This document shows, one piece after another, positions 42,828-54,788 of a DNA stretch of 64,000 bases. Numbering within the stretch: the first letter of the stretch is position 1; the number at the start of each line of letters is the position of its first letter. The DNA is taken from NCBI GenBank assembly GCA_002104985.1, contig MCGO01000049.1:124001-188000 (forward strand), in the 5' to 3' direction. A model generated the notes under the pieces. The model had not been told where the DNA came from. It saw only the letters and a list, made by a program, of their open reading frames with translations, and searched no databases. The stretch comes from Rhizoclosmatium globosum. Its lineage: Eukaryota > Chytridiomycota > Chytridiomycetes > Chytridiales > Chytriomycetaceae. The translations under genes and the position numbers were made by a program.

Positions 42828-43585
42828 ATGAAGTTCGTCTCCAACCTCCCAGACAACCAACACGTCCCATACAAATTCCTCGCTGCCGAGCCACACTTCA
42901 AGACGGTCGTGCAGTACTTCCGTCCCTCCGACTACTGGACCATCGCTGGAGTCACTGTCGGTTTCCCAGCAGCCCACGTTCTCTGGGGTAATCTATTTCC
43001 TGCCTCTTTTTCATCTTATTAAGGGGTCGTGGTTAACGCTTGTTTAACAGAACGCATGACTCCATCGTTCCACCCAAAACACTTGCCTAGACTCATGTTG
43101 ATCCAGGTTCCGTTCTTTGCGACTGTTGGATTCATTTACGCTTGCCAGAACTCTTACTGTGAGTAGGAGAGTAGTGAGAGGGGATGGAAGGAGGGGGGAC
43201 GGAGAGGGAGACTGGACTGGTTTTGAGAAGACTTGAGGGGATAGACTGTTCGAAGTTTGTCGGTCCGTCGTGAAATCCGGAATCAAATATTCAATTGAAA
43301 GGCTGGTGCATGTATGGTGGAGGTTGGGGTAACGAGAGAAGGAAAGGGAATGACCTTGGCAATTGCAGCAGATACTCTCTATGGTCTGGACCAGAACCAG
43401 ACATTCTTCGCATATCGTTCCTACAACTCCTCCGAACCGTATTAACATAACCTACAAAAATAGTCAGATTCTGGGGATGGAAAGAGAACTCCATTGAAGC
43501 TGCTAGATGGGAAGCCGATGCTGACAAGAGAGAAGCTCGCAACGCTGGCAAGCCACAGGGATGGATGGATGGACAGGATTGGTAA
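42828..43585 (+). CDS. Mitochondrial complex I 21-kDa accessory subunit (NUXM-like)
   Basis: Three exons (42828-42987, 43051-43158, 43464-43585) give 129 aa. The sequence has FRPSDYWTIAGVTVGFPAAHVLWERMTPSFHP, then a membrane segment (VPFFATVGFIYACQNSY) and FRFWGWKENSIEAARWE, the signature order of the fungal NADH:ubiquinone oxidoreductase 20.1/21 kDa subunit. It should sit in the membrane arm of complex I. The second intron (305 nt) is unusually long here and contains nothing recognisable. Confidence 0.88.
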
Positions 43586-43707
43586 AACGGACAGTCTGTC
43601 AAACAACGACCAAACGAGTCATTTCATCGATACCAGAAACATGCTGCACGCGAAAACAAAAAATAAAGCTTTTGTTTTCACGTTTATTATATCCAAGGAT
43701 ATGAAAA

Positions 43708-45188
43708 ATGATTGCTGGAAACGACGGATTCGAAATCCGGAAGCTTACAACCCATTCTGATGCCGCCGCCGTCGCTCGAGTCGGATCCCTTGCGTATACA
43801 TTGTACAACAACTATTCGGATGCAAATCTTCCTCGAATGGTGAAGAAGACGGTCGGCAGACTCACAGAACCCGGAAAGGAACTGTTTGGTATCTTCCATA
43901 CGGATCCTACGGAATTCGACCATGACCTTCTGAACCCTGTATCTGTCGAATTGAATCCTGGGAAGCCTGCCACTGTGATTACTCCGACTCCGGGATTACT
44001 TGCCCATTGGATGCACCGTGATATGCAAGTCAACTTGTTTGGCAAGGTCCGAGAGTACGGCGGTCTTGCCTTTGTAGCAGTAGACATGAAGTATAAGAAG
44101 AGGGGCTTTGCAAAGATTCTAGTGACTCGCTTTCTGGAGGATTGTTTCAAGAAGGGTCAGGCTTTGGCAGCTCTTCATCCGTTCCGCCCTGATTTCTACA
44201 TGAATATGGGATTCGGATTATCTTCTCCGTATTATGATTATAATATCAGTCCTGCGTCACTGCCAAAAGATTTCGTTGTCTTTGGTGGCGGTAAAGGAAA
44301 GAGTCAGCCAACATTTACTGCACTCAAGACACTGAAGCCAGTACATATTGAAGAAATGGAGGAATGCCAAAACAGATTCAGTCAAAAGAAGCATGGAATG
44401 GTGTATCGGGACGCTGTTGGAATCAATGAGATGGCGTTTTTCGATCAAGGTGTCACACGTGCGCTTGGATTTAGGGATGCATCAAACACACTTAGAGGTT
44501 ATATTCTCTTCAAGTTTGAGACTACGACAGCTGTAAGTGTGTCAGTATTCGGGTCTTTTTTTTAATTCATTACGAATAGGGTGGTTTAATCAACGACCTC
44601 CACCTCGTTGAACTTGTTTACGAAACAAAAGAAGCCTTCTTTGCTTTTGTCAAGTTCCTGCGTGAGCAAGATGACCAGATTCGTTACATCAAATTGACAA
44701 CACAAGAACCAGACTTGTTCCGTTTATTGACAGACCCTCGTTCTGGATCTGCAGCGGGAGAGCAATGTGGTATCAGTGGCAGTGGACGAGAATCAGCGAA
44801 ACAAAGTGTGTCGATGATGTATCGCGTTGTCAACACTGAGCTACTGTTTTCCAAGTTCTTTGCTGATCGCAATTTCAATGGCGTTGATGGACTTAAACTT
44901 TGGATTAAGGTTGAGGATTCGTTCACTCCTGAATTGAATCCGCCAGTATTGTTGCAGTTCAGGAACGGTCATGCTGGGGTACTCCGAGTCGGAGGAGATC
45001 ACAGCTCGGAAGCCGATGCTTCTCTGTACATTGGCATTGCTGAATTCTCTTCGTTGGTTGTTGGAGCAGTTTCGTTGAAGGTGTTGGAAGCATATGGGAA
45101 AGCTCAAGTCGAGCCTGAGGAAAAGTTGAGTGTAGTGTCGAAATTATTTATCAGCGAAGACCTTCCCATGAATGCTGTATTCTTTTGA
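43708..45188 (+). CDS. Eis-like GNAT acetyltransferase with SCP2-type C-terminal domain, paralogue 1
   Basis: Exons 43708-44532 and 44580-45188 give 477 aa. An N-terminal GNAT domain (1-150) has the acetyl-CoA loop VAVDMKYKKRGFAKILV, then HPFRPDFYMNMGFGLSSPYYDY. A second GNAT-like domain follows, and the C-terminal third (RNGHAGVLRVGGD, ADASLYIGIAEFSSLVVGA) is the sterol-carrier-like domain of the Eis family. Mycobacterial Eis acetylates amines, including aminoglycosides, and uses its C-terminal carboxylate as base; this protein ends VFF, keeping a terminal Phe. Eis proteins are mostly bacterial, so transfer is likely, with an intron gained later. The substrate here is unknown. Confidence 0.85.
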
Positions 45189-45282
45189 GTGATTATGAAT
45201 AAATAAATGTTACATCAGCAATACTTTGCCACAGTTCATATCACAAAAGACAATCCTCCAATATCTCTTCAAACACTAAAAA

Positions 45283-46773
45283 ATGACCATCGAAAACCGA
45301 GGATTCGAAATAAGACAACTTGTGACTGAAGCAGACGCAGCAGCAGCAGCCCGCGTTGGATCCCTCGCATACACATTCACGAACCAGTATTCAGATGGGA
45401 CGTTGCAACATTTCTTCCGATGGGTCACTGACAAACAGAGCCACGAGGACAAGCAAGTTTGGGGCATCTTCCACTCGCAACTGGACAATCTCGACGACGA
45501 CTTCATGAATGCGCCAGTTTCAGTCGATGCAAAGACGGCTGGGGAGGCTGCAACCCTCGTGGCTCCAACACCGGGCCTTATCGCCCACTGGATTCATCGG
45601 AACTTCAAAATCAACTTGTTTGGAACTGTTCGTTCTCTCGGAGGCCTTGCGTTTGTCGGTGTGGATATGAAGCACAAGAAGCGCGGGTATGCCAAGGTGC
45701 TTGTGACTCAGTGGCTGAAGGACTGTTTCGCGAAAGGACAATACCTCGTTGCTTTGCATCCGTTCAGACCAGACTTTTACGGGAATATGGGCTTTGGATT
45801 ATCTTCTCCTTACTATGACTATGTGATTAGCCCGTCCGCGTTGCCAAAGGACTTTGTTTCCGTTAATGGTGCCAAAGTGAAAGGAGAACCTTCGTTTAAT
45901 GCTCTCAAGACTCTCAAGCCAACCCACTTGGAGGAAATGGTTGAATGCCAGAATCGATACAGCAGTCAGATTCACGGAATGATCCAGAGAAATGCGTTAA
46001 GCATTTCAGAACAGGCTTTCAAGAGCAAAGGAGTTACTCGCGTTCTCGGATACAGAGACAATTCTGGTATTTTACGTGGATATTTGCTGTTCACATTTGA
46101 AACTACTACATCCGTAAGCATTTGCTTTCATTATAGATTTTTCGATAATTAATTTTGGACAAAGGGCGGTTTAATCAATGATCTGAAGATTGCTGATTTG
46201 GTGCACGAAACCACAGAAGCTCTTTACGCTTTCATCAAGTTCTTGCGTGAACAAGATGACCAAATTCGTTACATCAAATTGACAACACAGGAAACAGACT
46301 TTTTCCGCTTGCTGAACGATCCACGTTCAGGACCAGCGGCGGGAGAACAAAGTGGAATCGTTGGTTTTGGTCGTGAAACGGCCAAGCAATCTATTGCACT
46401 CCAATATAAGGTTGTGAATCTCGAAAAACTCTTTTCGGAATACTTTGCTGATCGAGATTTTAATGGAGTGGATGATTTCAAGCTCTGGATCAACGCGGAA
46501 GACACTTTTACTCCCGAAATGAATCCACCTGTGTTGTTGCAGTTCAAGAAAGGGCGTGTCTCTGTGCTTGAAGTTGGAGGCAATCATTCAGACAAAGCTG
46601 ATGCGTCTATGTATTTAGGTATTGCAGACTTTTCTGCTTTGGTTGTTGGAGCTGTCTCGGCGAAACTTCTGGCTCGCTATGGAAAGGCGAATGTTGAACC
46701 AGCAACGAAGCTCAATATTGTTTCAAGAATCTTCTACAGTGAGGACTCTCCTTCTAATTCTGTCTTCTTTTGA
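45283..46773 (+). CDS. Eis-like GNAT acetyltransferase, paralogue 2
   Basis: Exons 45283-46113 and 46165-46773 give 479 aa, clearly a tandem duplicate of the previous gene: same intron position and phase, same domain order, with GVDMKHKKRGYAKVLV as acetyl-CoA loop and the same HPFRPDFY..MGFGLSSPYYDY block. The C-terminus again ends VFF. Differences concentrate in the N-terminal 100 residues and in the third domain, where substrate pockets lie in Eis, so the copies may have different acceptors. The gap between the two genes is only 94 bp, and the second must have its own promoter there unless read-through occurs. Confidence 0.85.
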
Positions 46774-47121
46774 TTGATGATAAGGGATTAAAACAAATAC
46801 AACGCTTCCTCTCAGCTTCTAAACTCAGTAATATTTCTGGTAATATTTCGGAGTGAATCTAGCTTTTGGCATGTCTATGATGTGATGACATAATGGCTCC
46901 GTTCATCAAGGGATGCAGGTCATGTTGGTGGGAGGTACTCCTTCGCCCCAGTTACAGCAGCGTATTGTTTTCTAGCATTCCTCGGGTAAGAGATTGGAAA
47001 AAATAATGTCCGTTGGAAAGGAAGAAGAAGAGAATCTTGGCAATTATTTTGGAAGTTAAGTGGTTGAGTCAAGAATTAAAAAATAGTATATTGGCAGTTT
47101 TGGCCAAAAATCTCAATAATT
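46774..47121. other. Intergenic between convergent genes
   Basis: 348 bp with 3' regions of the Eis-like and tyrosinase genes. No other feature seen. Confidence 0.5.
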
Positions 47122-49194
47122 TTACAACAAATAGCCAGTAGCCACAGAGGCCACTGCTATTTTGGCACAGGCGACTTTTACAGCGTCGTCGTGTGTTTGT
47201 TCGGCTAGGTGCGGTCCAAAATACGTGTTCAGGCACTGCTCAGCTTGCTTCCGAATAACCTTATTCAGATCTTGCTTCTTCTCTTCATCATCTTTCATCT
47301 TTTGAATACTGACTCCCGAGTGATGAGACAAAAGCTCCAACACCCAATCACTGACATAACCATTAACCTTATCCTCCATCACATCCATCATATCAGCATC
47401 ACTACGTTGAAGGACGTTGCTACCTCCGAAGCCGTTATCCAACAGCTTAACTAAGTTAACAACCTTATTGGGTAACGGGTCACCTCTGATGCCCAACCCA
47501 TCAACAATTGGCCGACCGTCTTGAAATTGAACGACAGAGGACTCAAATGCGGAACCTGAATATGGCTCGTAACGGTAACACATTCCATCGCGACCATACG
47601 GCATTCCATCACGAACTATCGCACTCCCAAATGTCGGTAAGGGATCCTCGGACTTAACAAAAGAAACTTTTCCATCGCCTTTTCTTTCATCCACCCACGT
47701 TCCATTGTATTGTACATTTGGATACAAATTCTGAAACGCGGAATAGTATCTATCCACATTCCCGTGGTGCAAGAAGAAGATTGGGTCGTTTGCAGCTGTC
47801 AAAGTGCTTCCCATATCTCCATAAACGCGTTCGCCACTTTCAAGCACAAAGCTGCCACCTATTATGGTATGAACGATTCCATGGACGGACACTTCGAAGG
47901 CTGTAGAGAAGGCTTCGTAGTCTGTCCATGGAGATCCGTTTTCGTTGAGGAGTAACTCTTGCGCCAGTCGGAGATGGTCCCACTGAGAGAAGTTGAATCG
48001 GTCTTGGGGAGGATCGTATAGACGTGAAATGCAGGGACTGTGGAGCGCTGTCCAGTTCGAAACAAGACCATCACGAACGCAGCCTGTCAACTTTTTCGGA
48101 CGCGATGGAGTAGGACGACCAGTTGTACCGAGGAATTCAGGGCTCAAGGGGCCGAGTGTAGATGTAAGTTTAGAGGGATGGGTTGACCAAGACCAGTAAG
48201 GTAGAGCAAAAGAACTGTTCTTGAGTAGAGTTTGCATTTCTTCCTCCAGGTAGTTGAGATAGTAGCGGTGCCAAGGAAAGAAAACAGGCTGTGGGACTTC
48301 GAGTGAGTGGAACAATTGACAATAGCTTTGCACTTACAACGTGATGAATCATGTTTGTTGCCATACCGTGAACAGCTACGTAATCAAAGTAACGATTGGC
48401 TCTTCCTGTCAGAGATGGAGCTTCACGAAGAAGCGTTAGACCGCGTAGGAACTGGTTTCGTTCATCGTCTGTGAGATCTCGGTATTCTTTTCGCACTGAC
48501 AATTTTGAGCAAGTTCCCTTTTCTGGAGCCCGCTCCAGGCTTAAGGCACCGTAAATCATGGTACTTGTGGAAGGGTCTGCGTCGGAACACTTTTGGAGAA
48601 CCAAAGAGGTTGAAGAGCCTTCCCATCCAATGCAAGTATAGTTGTAACTTGCCAATAAACCCGATTCCTGGTTTCCAAAGTGGCGTCTAATTTCCCATAG
48701 CTGACTTCGCTTTTCTGAGCATGGTTGGAGCTGTAAAAATGAAACAACGATTCAATTTTGGGTATGATCTGAAATCAAAGATGGGATTCTTACCCAAACC
48801 CCAGACCCACCCTTTGAATCCAAACAAAGACCTGTACCAACATTTCGAATCATTCCGAATGAGTGAAACCATTTTTGAGTGACAGATTCAGAGTCGCATT
48901 GTTTTACAGACACGGCATCCTTAATAAGGTTTTCGGCATCAAGACAAACAAATCCCAATGTGGTATTTATGCGGAGCGCGTGGAAACCACCACGAGGTTG
49001 CAGTTGCTGGATAAACATAGTCTGGCCTTGTCGATCTCTCAAATGGTTTAGGCTCAGGCAAAGGCAGAGGAAGAGAATGATTGGCAGGAGGGTAATGGAT
49101 GATCTAGGCTGGATCCTTTGACAGTCACCTCCACAGCCAACAGCTTCGCATCTTCTTCACTGGGCCATTGCTCCACAGGGCCTTGCTTGGACAT
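47122..49194 (-). CDS. Lectin-tyrosinase: ricin-type beta-trefoil domain fused to tyrosinase
   Basis: Exons end 48794 (first), 48730-48338 and 48288-47122. The start is probably ATG 49194 (MSKQGPVEQWPSEED), but a one-base loss near 49117 separates it from the downstream frame; otherwise ATG 49018. A hydrophobic anchor (ITLLPIILFLCLCLSL) precedes a ricin-B-like region with QKW and QLW repeats and C-L-D strands. The tyrosinase domain has CuA ligands in VAVHGMATNMIHH and FFPWHRYYL, and CuB ligands in HGIVH and NDPIFFLHHGNVDRYY; all six His are present. It should oxidise phenols to quinones at the cell surface or in the secretory path, for melanin or wall cross-linking. The C-terminal 130 residues are unassigned. 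Confidence 0.85.
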
Positions 49195-49529
49195 GGTTGA
49201 TACTTTTTTCGCTGATGCTCGGCCAACCATTTCACCACGTGTTTTCTTGGTTGACTTTTGATGGGTGACAAATCATCTGATTTCCCCTTTTCCCCCTTCT
49301 CTATCTCTTTTGTTCATTTCTTTTCTTTCCTCACCACGATCAACTGTAGTCTATGCCACTACCACTATGTATTATGAATACAAATGAGAGACAGACAGGC
49401 TGATGAGAGACTCGTAAAGGATCTTTAAATGCACAAGCTATGACAGGGAATTAAATTAGCAGAAAGTACATAATCCAAATCTAGGATTGTGAGGTACAAG
49501 AGAGCCTCCAAAAAGTGTTTCGAATTGGA
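49195..49529. other. Intergenic between divergent genes
   Basis: 335 bp upstream of both the tyrosinase and Gid4 genes, with pyrimidine-rich stretches. Promoters are expected here; no other feature seen. Confidence 0.5.
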
Positions 49530-50489
49530 ATGCCCAGCACCACCTCTGCTCTTCTTTCTGAACCAGTGTCTTCGCAGCCCCGCCTCATCAAGAAAGAGAC
49601 GTCTTGTCTCTACTCTGGAGCAAAGTTCCAGGGCGAACAGAGAAGCGGAAGATCGGCATACCGTGTCCAAGTGTCACTGCAGGTTTGAAGCGACTCTGTT
49701 GCCATAGCCAATGCTGACTGTTGCCCTCCAGCACGTGACCTGTCACAGTCCTACCTTTGTGGGTACCTCAATATCCAAGGTCTACGGAAGAGTTTCCCGA
49801 ACTATGTACCTTCTTTGAGGCGGAGATTATTGGGCATCAGCATTCCTTCTTGACTCGGAAATGGGATGCAGATGAAAAAACGGATCGTTTGCACTGGGTG
49901 AGCACTTGATTGATGATGATGGTGTTTCGGAGGGGAAGTGGGTGCAAGAAGGAGGCGCTGTCAAAGATAGTCCCTATGGTAGAAATTCTCGAAACTATTG
50001 CTGCGAGCCATTGGAACACGATGGAGGAATGGCATCTTAGAGGAAGAAACGTTGCCTCGTTTCGTCACCATCATCTCTGACTCAAACTCTGTCAATAGAC
50101 TCGCTTTCCAAACTTCAGCTCCGTCGAATCTAAAATCAAAAACGATAACTATCAGTATGATTTCATGAACAGCGACATGGTCTACATGCGATGGAAGGTA
50201 CGTCACTGTCGTCATACATCACAGTCACACATGGCTCATCATGTCTAATTTCAATGCATAGGAACACTTTCTTGTTCCTGATCACAAAATCAAGTCGATC
50301 TCGGGTGCTTCGTTTGCTGGATTCTATTACATTGCCTTCCAGAAGAGCACAGAGTCAATCACTGGATTCTACTTTCACCAAAACAGTGAAATGTTCCAGC
50401 ATTTACAATTAAAGCATGTCGGAGATGGGTTGGGTGAAGGAGACTGTGGAACAACGCACAGAGGAACAGCTGGCTATGAGTTTGCATAG
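49530..50489 (+). CDS. GID4: Gid4/Vid24, substrate receptor of the GID/CTLH ubiquitin ligase
   Basis: Exons 49530-49682, 49732-49897, 50099-50197 and 50262-50489. Conserved Gid4 blocks appear in order: [90 protein letters not shown] and [21 protein letters not shown]. Gid4 binds Pro/N-degrons of gluconeogenic enzymes and brings them to the GID ligase. Exon 2 contains two one-base losses, near 49736 (GTGGAC to GTGAC) and 49784 (CTAAC to CTAC). Since this is a conserved, normally single-copy gene, these look like sequence errors. Intron 1 starts with the rare donor GTTTGA. Confidence 0.88.
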
Positions 50490-50605
50490 GTGCATTCGTA
50501 TTGACTGCGTAGGATAATTTATGAAACTGGCTCCTGACTGAATCGTGATTGTATAATAAAGAACATTTTTGTTATTCAGCTATTAATATTAGTTTTTGCT
50601 CCAAA

Positions 50606-52664
50606 ATGGATGAAGTAACGATTGGTTTGGCGCTCGCAGCTGTTGCCTTGTTTCTCAAGTATCGCAGTGATACATTCCGCTCGACGATCGTCGGTAAGTT
50701 GAGACATGGAAAGAGAGCCTCGAGGCAGTGTAGCTAACGACTCTACCAGACACACACCCAATGATTCTTCCCAACCAGACTCATTTCTCTGCTACTCGTA
50801 ATAAGGGCGAATGGGCTATTGCTCGTAACCGTGCTAGTTGAGTGCCAATCCCTGCATACAGTACTGTATGGCGCTTACCTAACTGAACTCCATTCAGCCC
50901 CTTACCCATCAAAGAACCATCCCCAATTCGTTCACAATATTCATGAATCTCTCGTCAAATTGTTTGCGACTGCGTCAACCTCTCCCGCTTTCCTCCACAA
51001 GCCTATCCCGGCTGGCCCCTTCGTCCCCATCTCTGTTTCCGAATTGGGAGCATATGCCAACGAAATTGGTTGTGGGATTCTTCATTTGTTGGGTGGAGCT
51101 GAGAAGGGTGCGCCTGTTGGTGTGTTTGCAGATGATACCGAAGTTGATGCAAAGGTTGTTGAGTTTGCAGCTGTTTTGTATGGGTTCGCGGCGTGTCTTT
51201 GGGGCGGGGATAAAGCTATCAATCAAGAGAATTTGAGAAAGGTAGGTCTTTCTCGATATGGCACTGAGGCTGATTTGATTCCAGGTTCTTACACGCACAG
51301 AAATGCAAATCATCGTTGTTTCTGAATCCACGTTGGAGAACGTATTGAATATTGCTGGACAGTGTAAGGAGTTAAAGGTAAAGCTCGTATCGGAGTCTTA
51401 CAGCGAAATTCAAACACATCAACAGCATATCGTCGTGTCGAACATCAAGACCATCTCTCAAACACATACCGAGCGTGCCAAAGCTTTGAATGTTAAGCTG
51501 CACACCCTGGAATCTATTCGCCGGTAAGTTTTAAGATTGAAACCCAAAACCTTTGTATTCATGGGACATAGTCTTGGACGAGAACATCCACATGAGCACG
51601 TAAAGCCAGAAACGCCGGACGTTGCTGCGATTTTGTTTCAAGAAATTGGTGCAGACGTTGAAGGTGTCGTTCTGACCCATTTGAACCTATCAGTTGCTAT
51701 TTCAGCCGTGTATGTTACCCTGCCACAGCAACAAAAAATTGGCGATAAGGATGTATGCCTGATTCGTCCTCGTGGTAACACTGCCTTTGAACGGGCACTC
51801 GTATATGCGTTGCTGTTTGCGTGAGTTATTAACTGAAAGGAATTTTCAACTGATTCCCCAAATAACAGAGGAGCACAAGTTGCTTTCTCCGCATCTAATA
51901 CGACTTTTGTCTATGATGTCACTTCCTTGAAGCCATCGGTATTCTTTGTTGACCATAATTTATTCGCTGACCGATTTATTACAGTTGTTGACATCCTCTG
52001 CCGCGACCATTTCAATCTTGTCCGCCGCTATTTCCTCTCACAGCGCCGCAAAGGCATGGGGATTCGCACGCGCGAAGGCAGGAAAAGTTCAGGAACTTCG
52101 TGAAGGCAGATGCTGGACTGGAACTTGGTGGGATTCAATCTTTTTGAAAGACATTGAAAGATCTTGTTTGGAGGTCGAGTAAGAGCAATTGTAAGTGCCT
52201 ATTCCGTCTCTCCATTCTTATACACCTCTCGAAGTGGAACTTGAGAGAAAGTCAGCCAACGGATTTGGATGCCGTGGAAACTATTCGTGCCATTATTGGT
52301 TGTCAAGTCTTTGAGACTTTTTCGAGAAACGAAGCTGGTGGTTTGGTTTGTGCAAGTGCCTTCGGTGATTATGCGAAAGTGCAACATATTGGTAACGTTT
52401 TTGTACCATTTAACTTGAGCTCTTACATGACACTAGGCGTTCCCGCTGCGAATCTGGAATATAAACTTGTCGACGCGATTGACAAGGTTACTCTGTCTCA
52501 GACAAACCAAATCCACATGGTGCCGTTTGCATTCGTGGGCCAGCGGCGGCGAAGTCTTACTATAAAGATTCTATTAAGAGTGCTGCCGTTGTGGAGGGAG
52601 AGGGTTGGATTCGTTTGGATGGAGTTTATGGCGAGTTATTGCCAAATGGAACCTTGGCGCTTTT
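50606..52664 (+). CDS. Long-chain acyl-CoA synthetase-like protein, degenerate and truncated
   Basis: Eight exons can be joined (50606-50693, 50750-50830, 50898-51241, 51285-51523, 51572-51820, 51870-51938, 51985-52190, 52235-52664). An N-terminal membrane anchor is followed by the ACSL order: THFSATRNKGEWAI, GVFADDTEVDAKVVEFAAVLYGF, VVLTH, FERALVYALLFAGAQVAFS, WWDSIFLKDI, FGGRVRAI, ETIRAIIGCQVFETFSRNEAGG, PHGAVCIRGP, LDGVYGELLPNGTL. The AMP/ATP-binding P-loop, normally TSGTTGxPKG, is replaced by EIGADVEG, and the DRKK motif and C-terminal domain are missing. One-base losses near 52156 and 52507 add to the damage. It is probably a pseudoenzyme or dying gene. Confidence 0.7.
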
Positions 52665-52947
52665 GTGAGTTAACAACTAAAGTGAATGTAATCTGCATCA
52701 AATTATTATTCTACCCACAAGACTGTAAAATGTGATGTGTGTTTCAAAGAAGTTCAAGCGAGAATGGCCACCTCCTTCATGCTGTTGACTGCTTACTGAT
52801 TCTTTCCACCAACGATCCAAACATTATTTTCCAAGCTTCCGATGTTGTAGGGGGTGTTGAGAATCGACAACCACTGATGAACGAAGCTGCTGCTTCCCAA
52901 AGAGGTCGATTTAACCTTGAAGTCATGTCCACAGAGCTCATGATGGT

Positions 52948-54717
52948 TTAGATGCGACTTTTGCAGTAATGAAGGGGATTCTCCTTCAGCAGCACGAGCA
53001 ATCCGTGGGACCGTCGCTTTGTAATACTTGGAACAAATGCGACTGCTTCCACGTTGGCTTTTGACCCCGTTGAAACCTGTGAATCCGACTTCACGGAAAC
53101 ACAACCCACACTGTTCGTTATAGGTTCACCAGCAACCACACCTTTGACACCTTCAGCAACAACAGCTCCCAGAAACAAAAACACAGCCAACATTACAGCA
53201 CATACACCAATAATTTTGCCTCCAAACGTAACATTTGAACAACATAGAACTTTGCTCAGAGAATCCACAACCACTTCACTCCTTGACTCCACTTTCTTTT
53301 CATTACACTCTTGCATAGAATCTGGCACCACCGTTCCATCAGGCTTAAGTCGGAACTTTCGGCCTCTCCATTCAACTGTGCTTCCAACGAACGCATGTAA
53401 GAGGATAGGAAGGGCAGTTACTTCGCGTACAATCCAGGCCAAACAGTATCGAGGAAAGTTGTCCGTAATCATCGACTTTTCAACAATCAAGCCACACAAG
53501 AGATCCAGTAAGAACCAGTGAGTAATGTGCCAACAGAAGAACCATACTCTCGGAACATTAAAAAACAGACCAAACGCGTACGCTCCAACATACCATTCAA
53601 ATACATTCCATAAATGGTTCCAATATTGTTGCAGCCAGTACAGTGAAGCGACGTATCCTTGTCCATCGCGCACGCCTCTTGAAGTACTCATCTAACCCTC
53701 CCCACCAAGTTGTTGGTAAACAAAGTCAGCAGGTATGGCGTGAGCTCTTTTCCTGTTCCAAAGAGTTTGACCAATAATATTATCTTCACTCATATACTGT
53801 CCAAAATGTGCGAGCCCACCGACATGTTCCAGTTCGCATTTTCGAAACATGTTACTTTTCCCAATCACACATGAACCAAGCTGCAGCTTGTTCACCATCG
53901 TGTAAACTCTGACGTGAGATGTATTTAGGTACAGTTGTTCGAGAGCTGCGCCGAAAGACTCTGGGTTCATGCCGATTGGCGTGTGGTGGACGATTCCAAT
54001 GGATGGGTGTTGGAGGAGGCAATCCACGCTCTACCAAGTGTTTGTGGAGTTACACTGATATTTGAGTCGAGAATCCACACAATCTCGTTTTTTGCAAGGG
54101 TGTATGAGGTGAGGAGGTTGTTGACTTTAGGGTTCACACAGAGGTCAGGTTCACCTGTATTCAGAGTTAAATATTGTGAATTAAGTAAAGAATTATAGTA
54201 TATATATGGCAGTCGTCGATTTTGGCGAAACGACGTGAAGAAGTCGTGGTTTAGGACCTGACAATTTGACTCACACTCACCAACAATCAACTGTGCATCC
54301 ACCATGGGAAACTGCGCCATTAATTCTTTCACCACCTCGATCGCCGGATCGCGTTCATCTGCCACAGAAAATAGAATTTCGAAGTTTGGATACTCAAGAG
54401 TGAAGGAGGATTCCAAATTGTCCCGCAAGTTTATGTCGACGCCTTTCAGCGGCCTCAGGATAGAAACTCCTGGAGCTTCTGATTTTGAGCGCTTTGATGA
54501 TACAGGTTGTGGTTTGAATTTATGCCTCAAGTAGCTGTGACGCAGAGAATGAGAAGAATGAGGTGGTTTGAAAGACTCACTTGACAGTTATGTTTGCGAG
54601 TCCAATCCCGAACATCCACATCCAACACGCCATACCAAATAAAGCTGGCAAAAGTGCAGTAAGTTGGTATGTGGGATCCAGGTGGCGTTGAAGCGGTGGC
54701 TCCTCGTGTATCGACAT
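52948..54717 (-). CDS. Ceramide glucosyltransferase (GT21), tandem copy 1
   Basis: Exons 54717-54581, 54534-54281 and 54154-52948. An N-terminal anchor (ALFGMACWMWMFGIGLA) is followed by VSILRPLKGVD (first Asp), ILFSVADERDPA, WILDSN (D2), MSEDN (D3) and KRRARW (R/QxxRW), the GT21 signature, then several membrane helices and VREVTALPILLHAFVGSTVEWRG. It should add glucose to ceramide at the Golgi or ER. Single-base losses interrupt the frame near 54027, 53693, 53599 and 53585; each lies in a run of two or more identical bases and restoring one base rejoins conserved sequence. The C-terminal extension (about 110 aa with one more membrane segment) is not conserved among the copies. Confidence 0.85.
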
Positions 54718-54788
54718 GTCAAACTTTTAAAAACAAAACAAATGTAAGTTACGGAAATTATAATTATGAGCCAAATTTGTCATATTTC

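Noticed and set aside
49530..50489. Gid4 as a pseudogene
   Set aside because: Both breaks are single missing bases in short runs, all conserved blocks and splice sites are intact, and neighbouring genes show the same error type.
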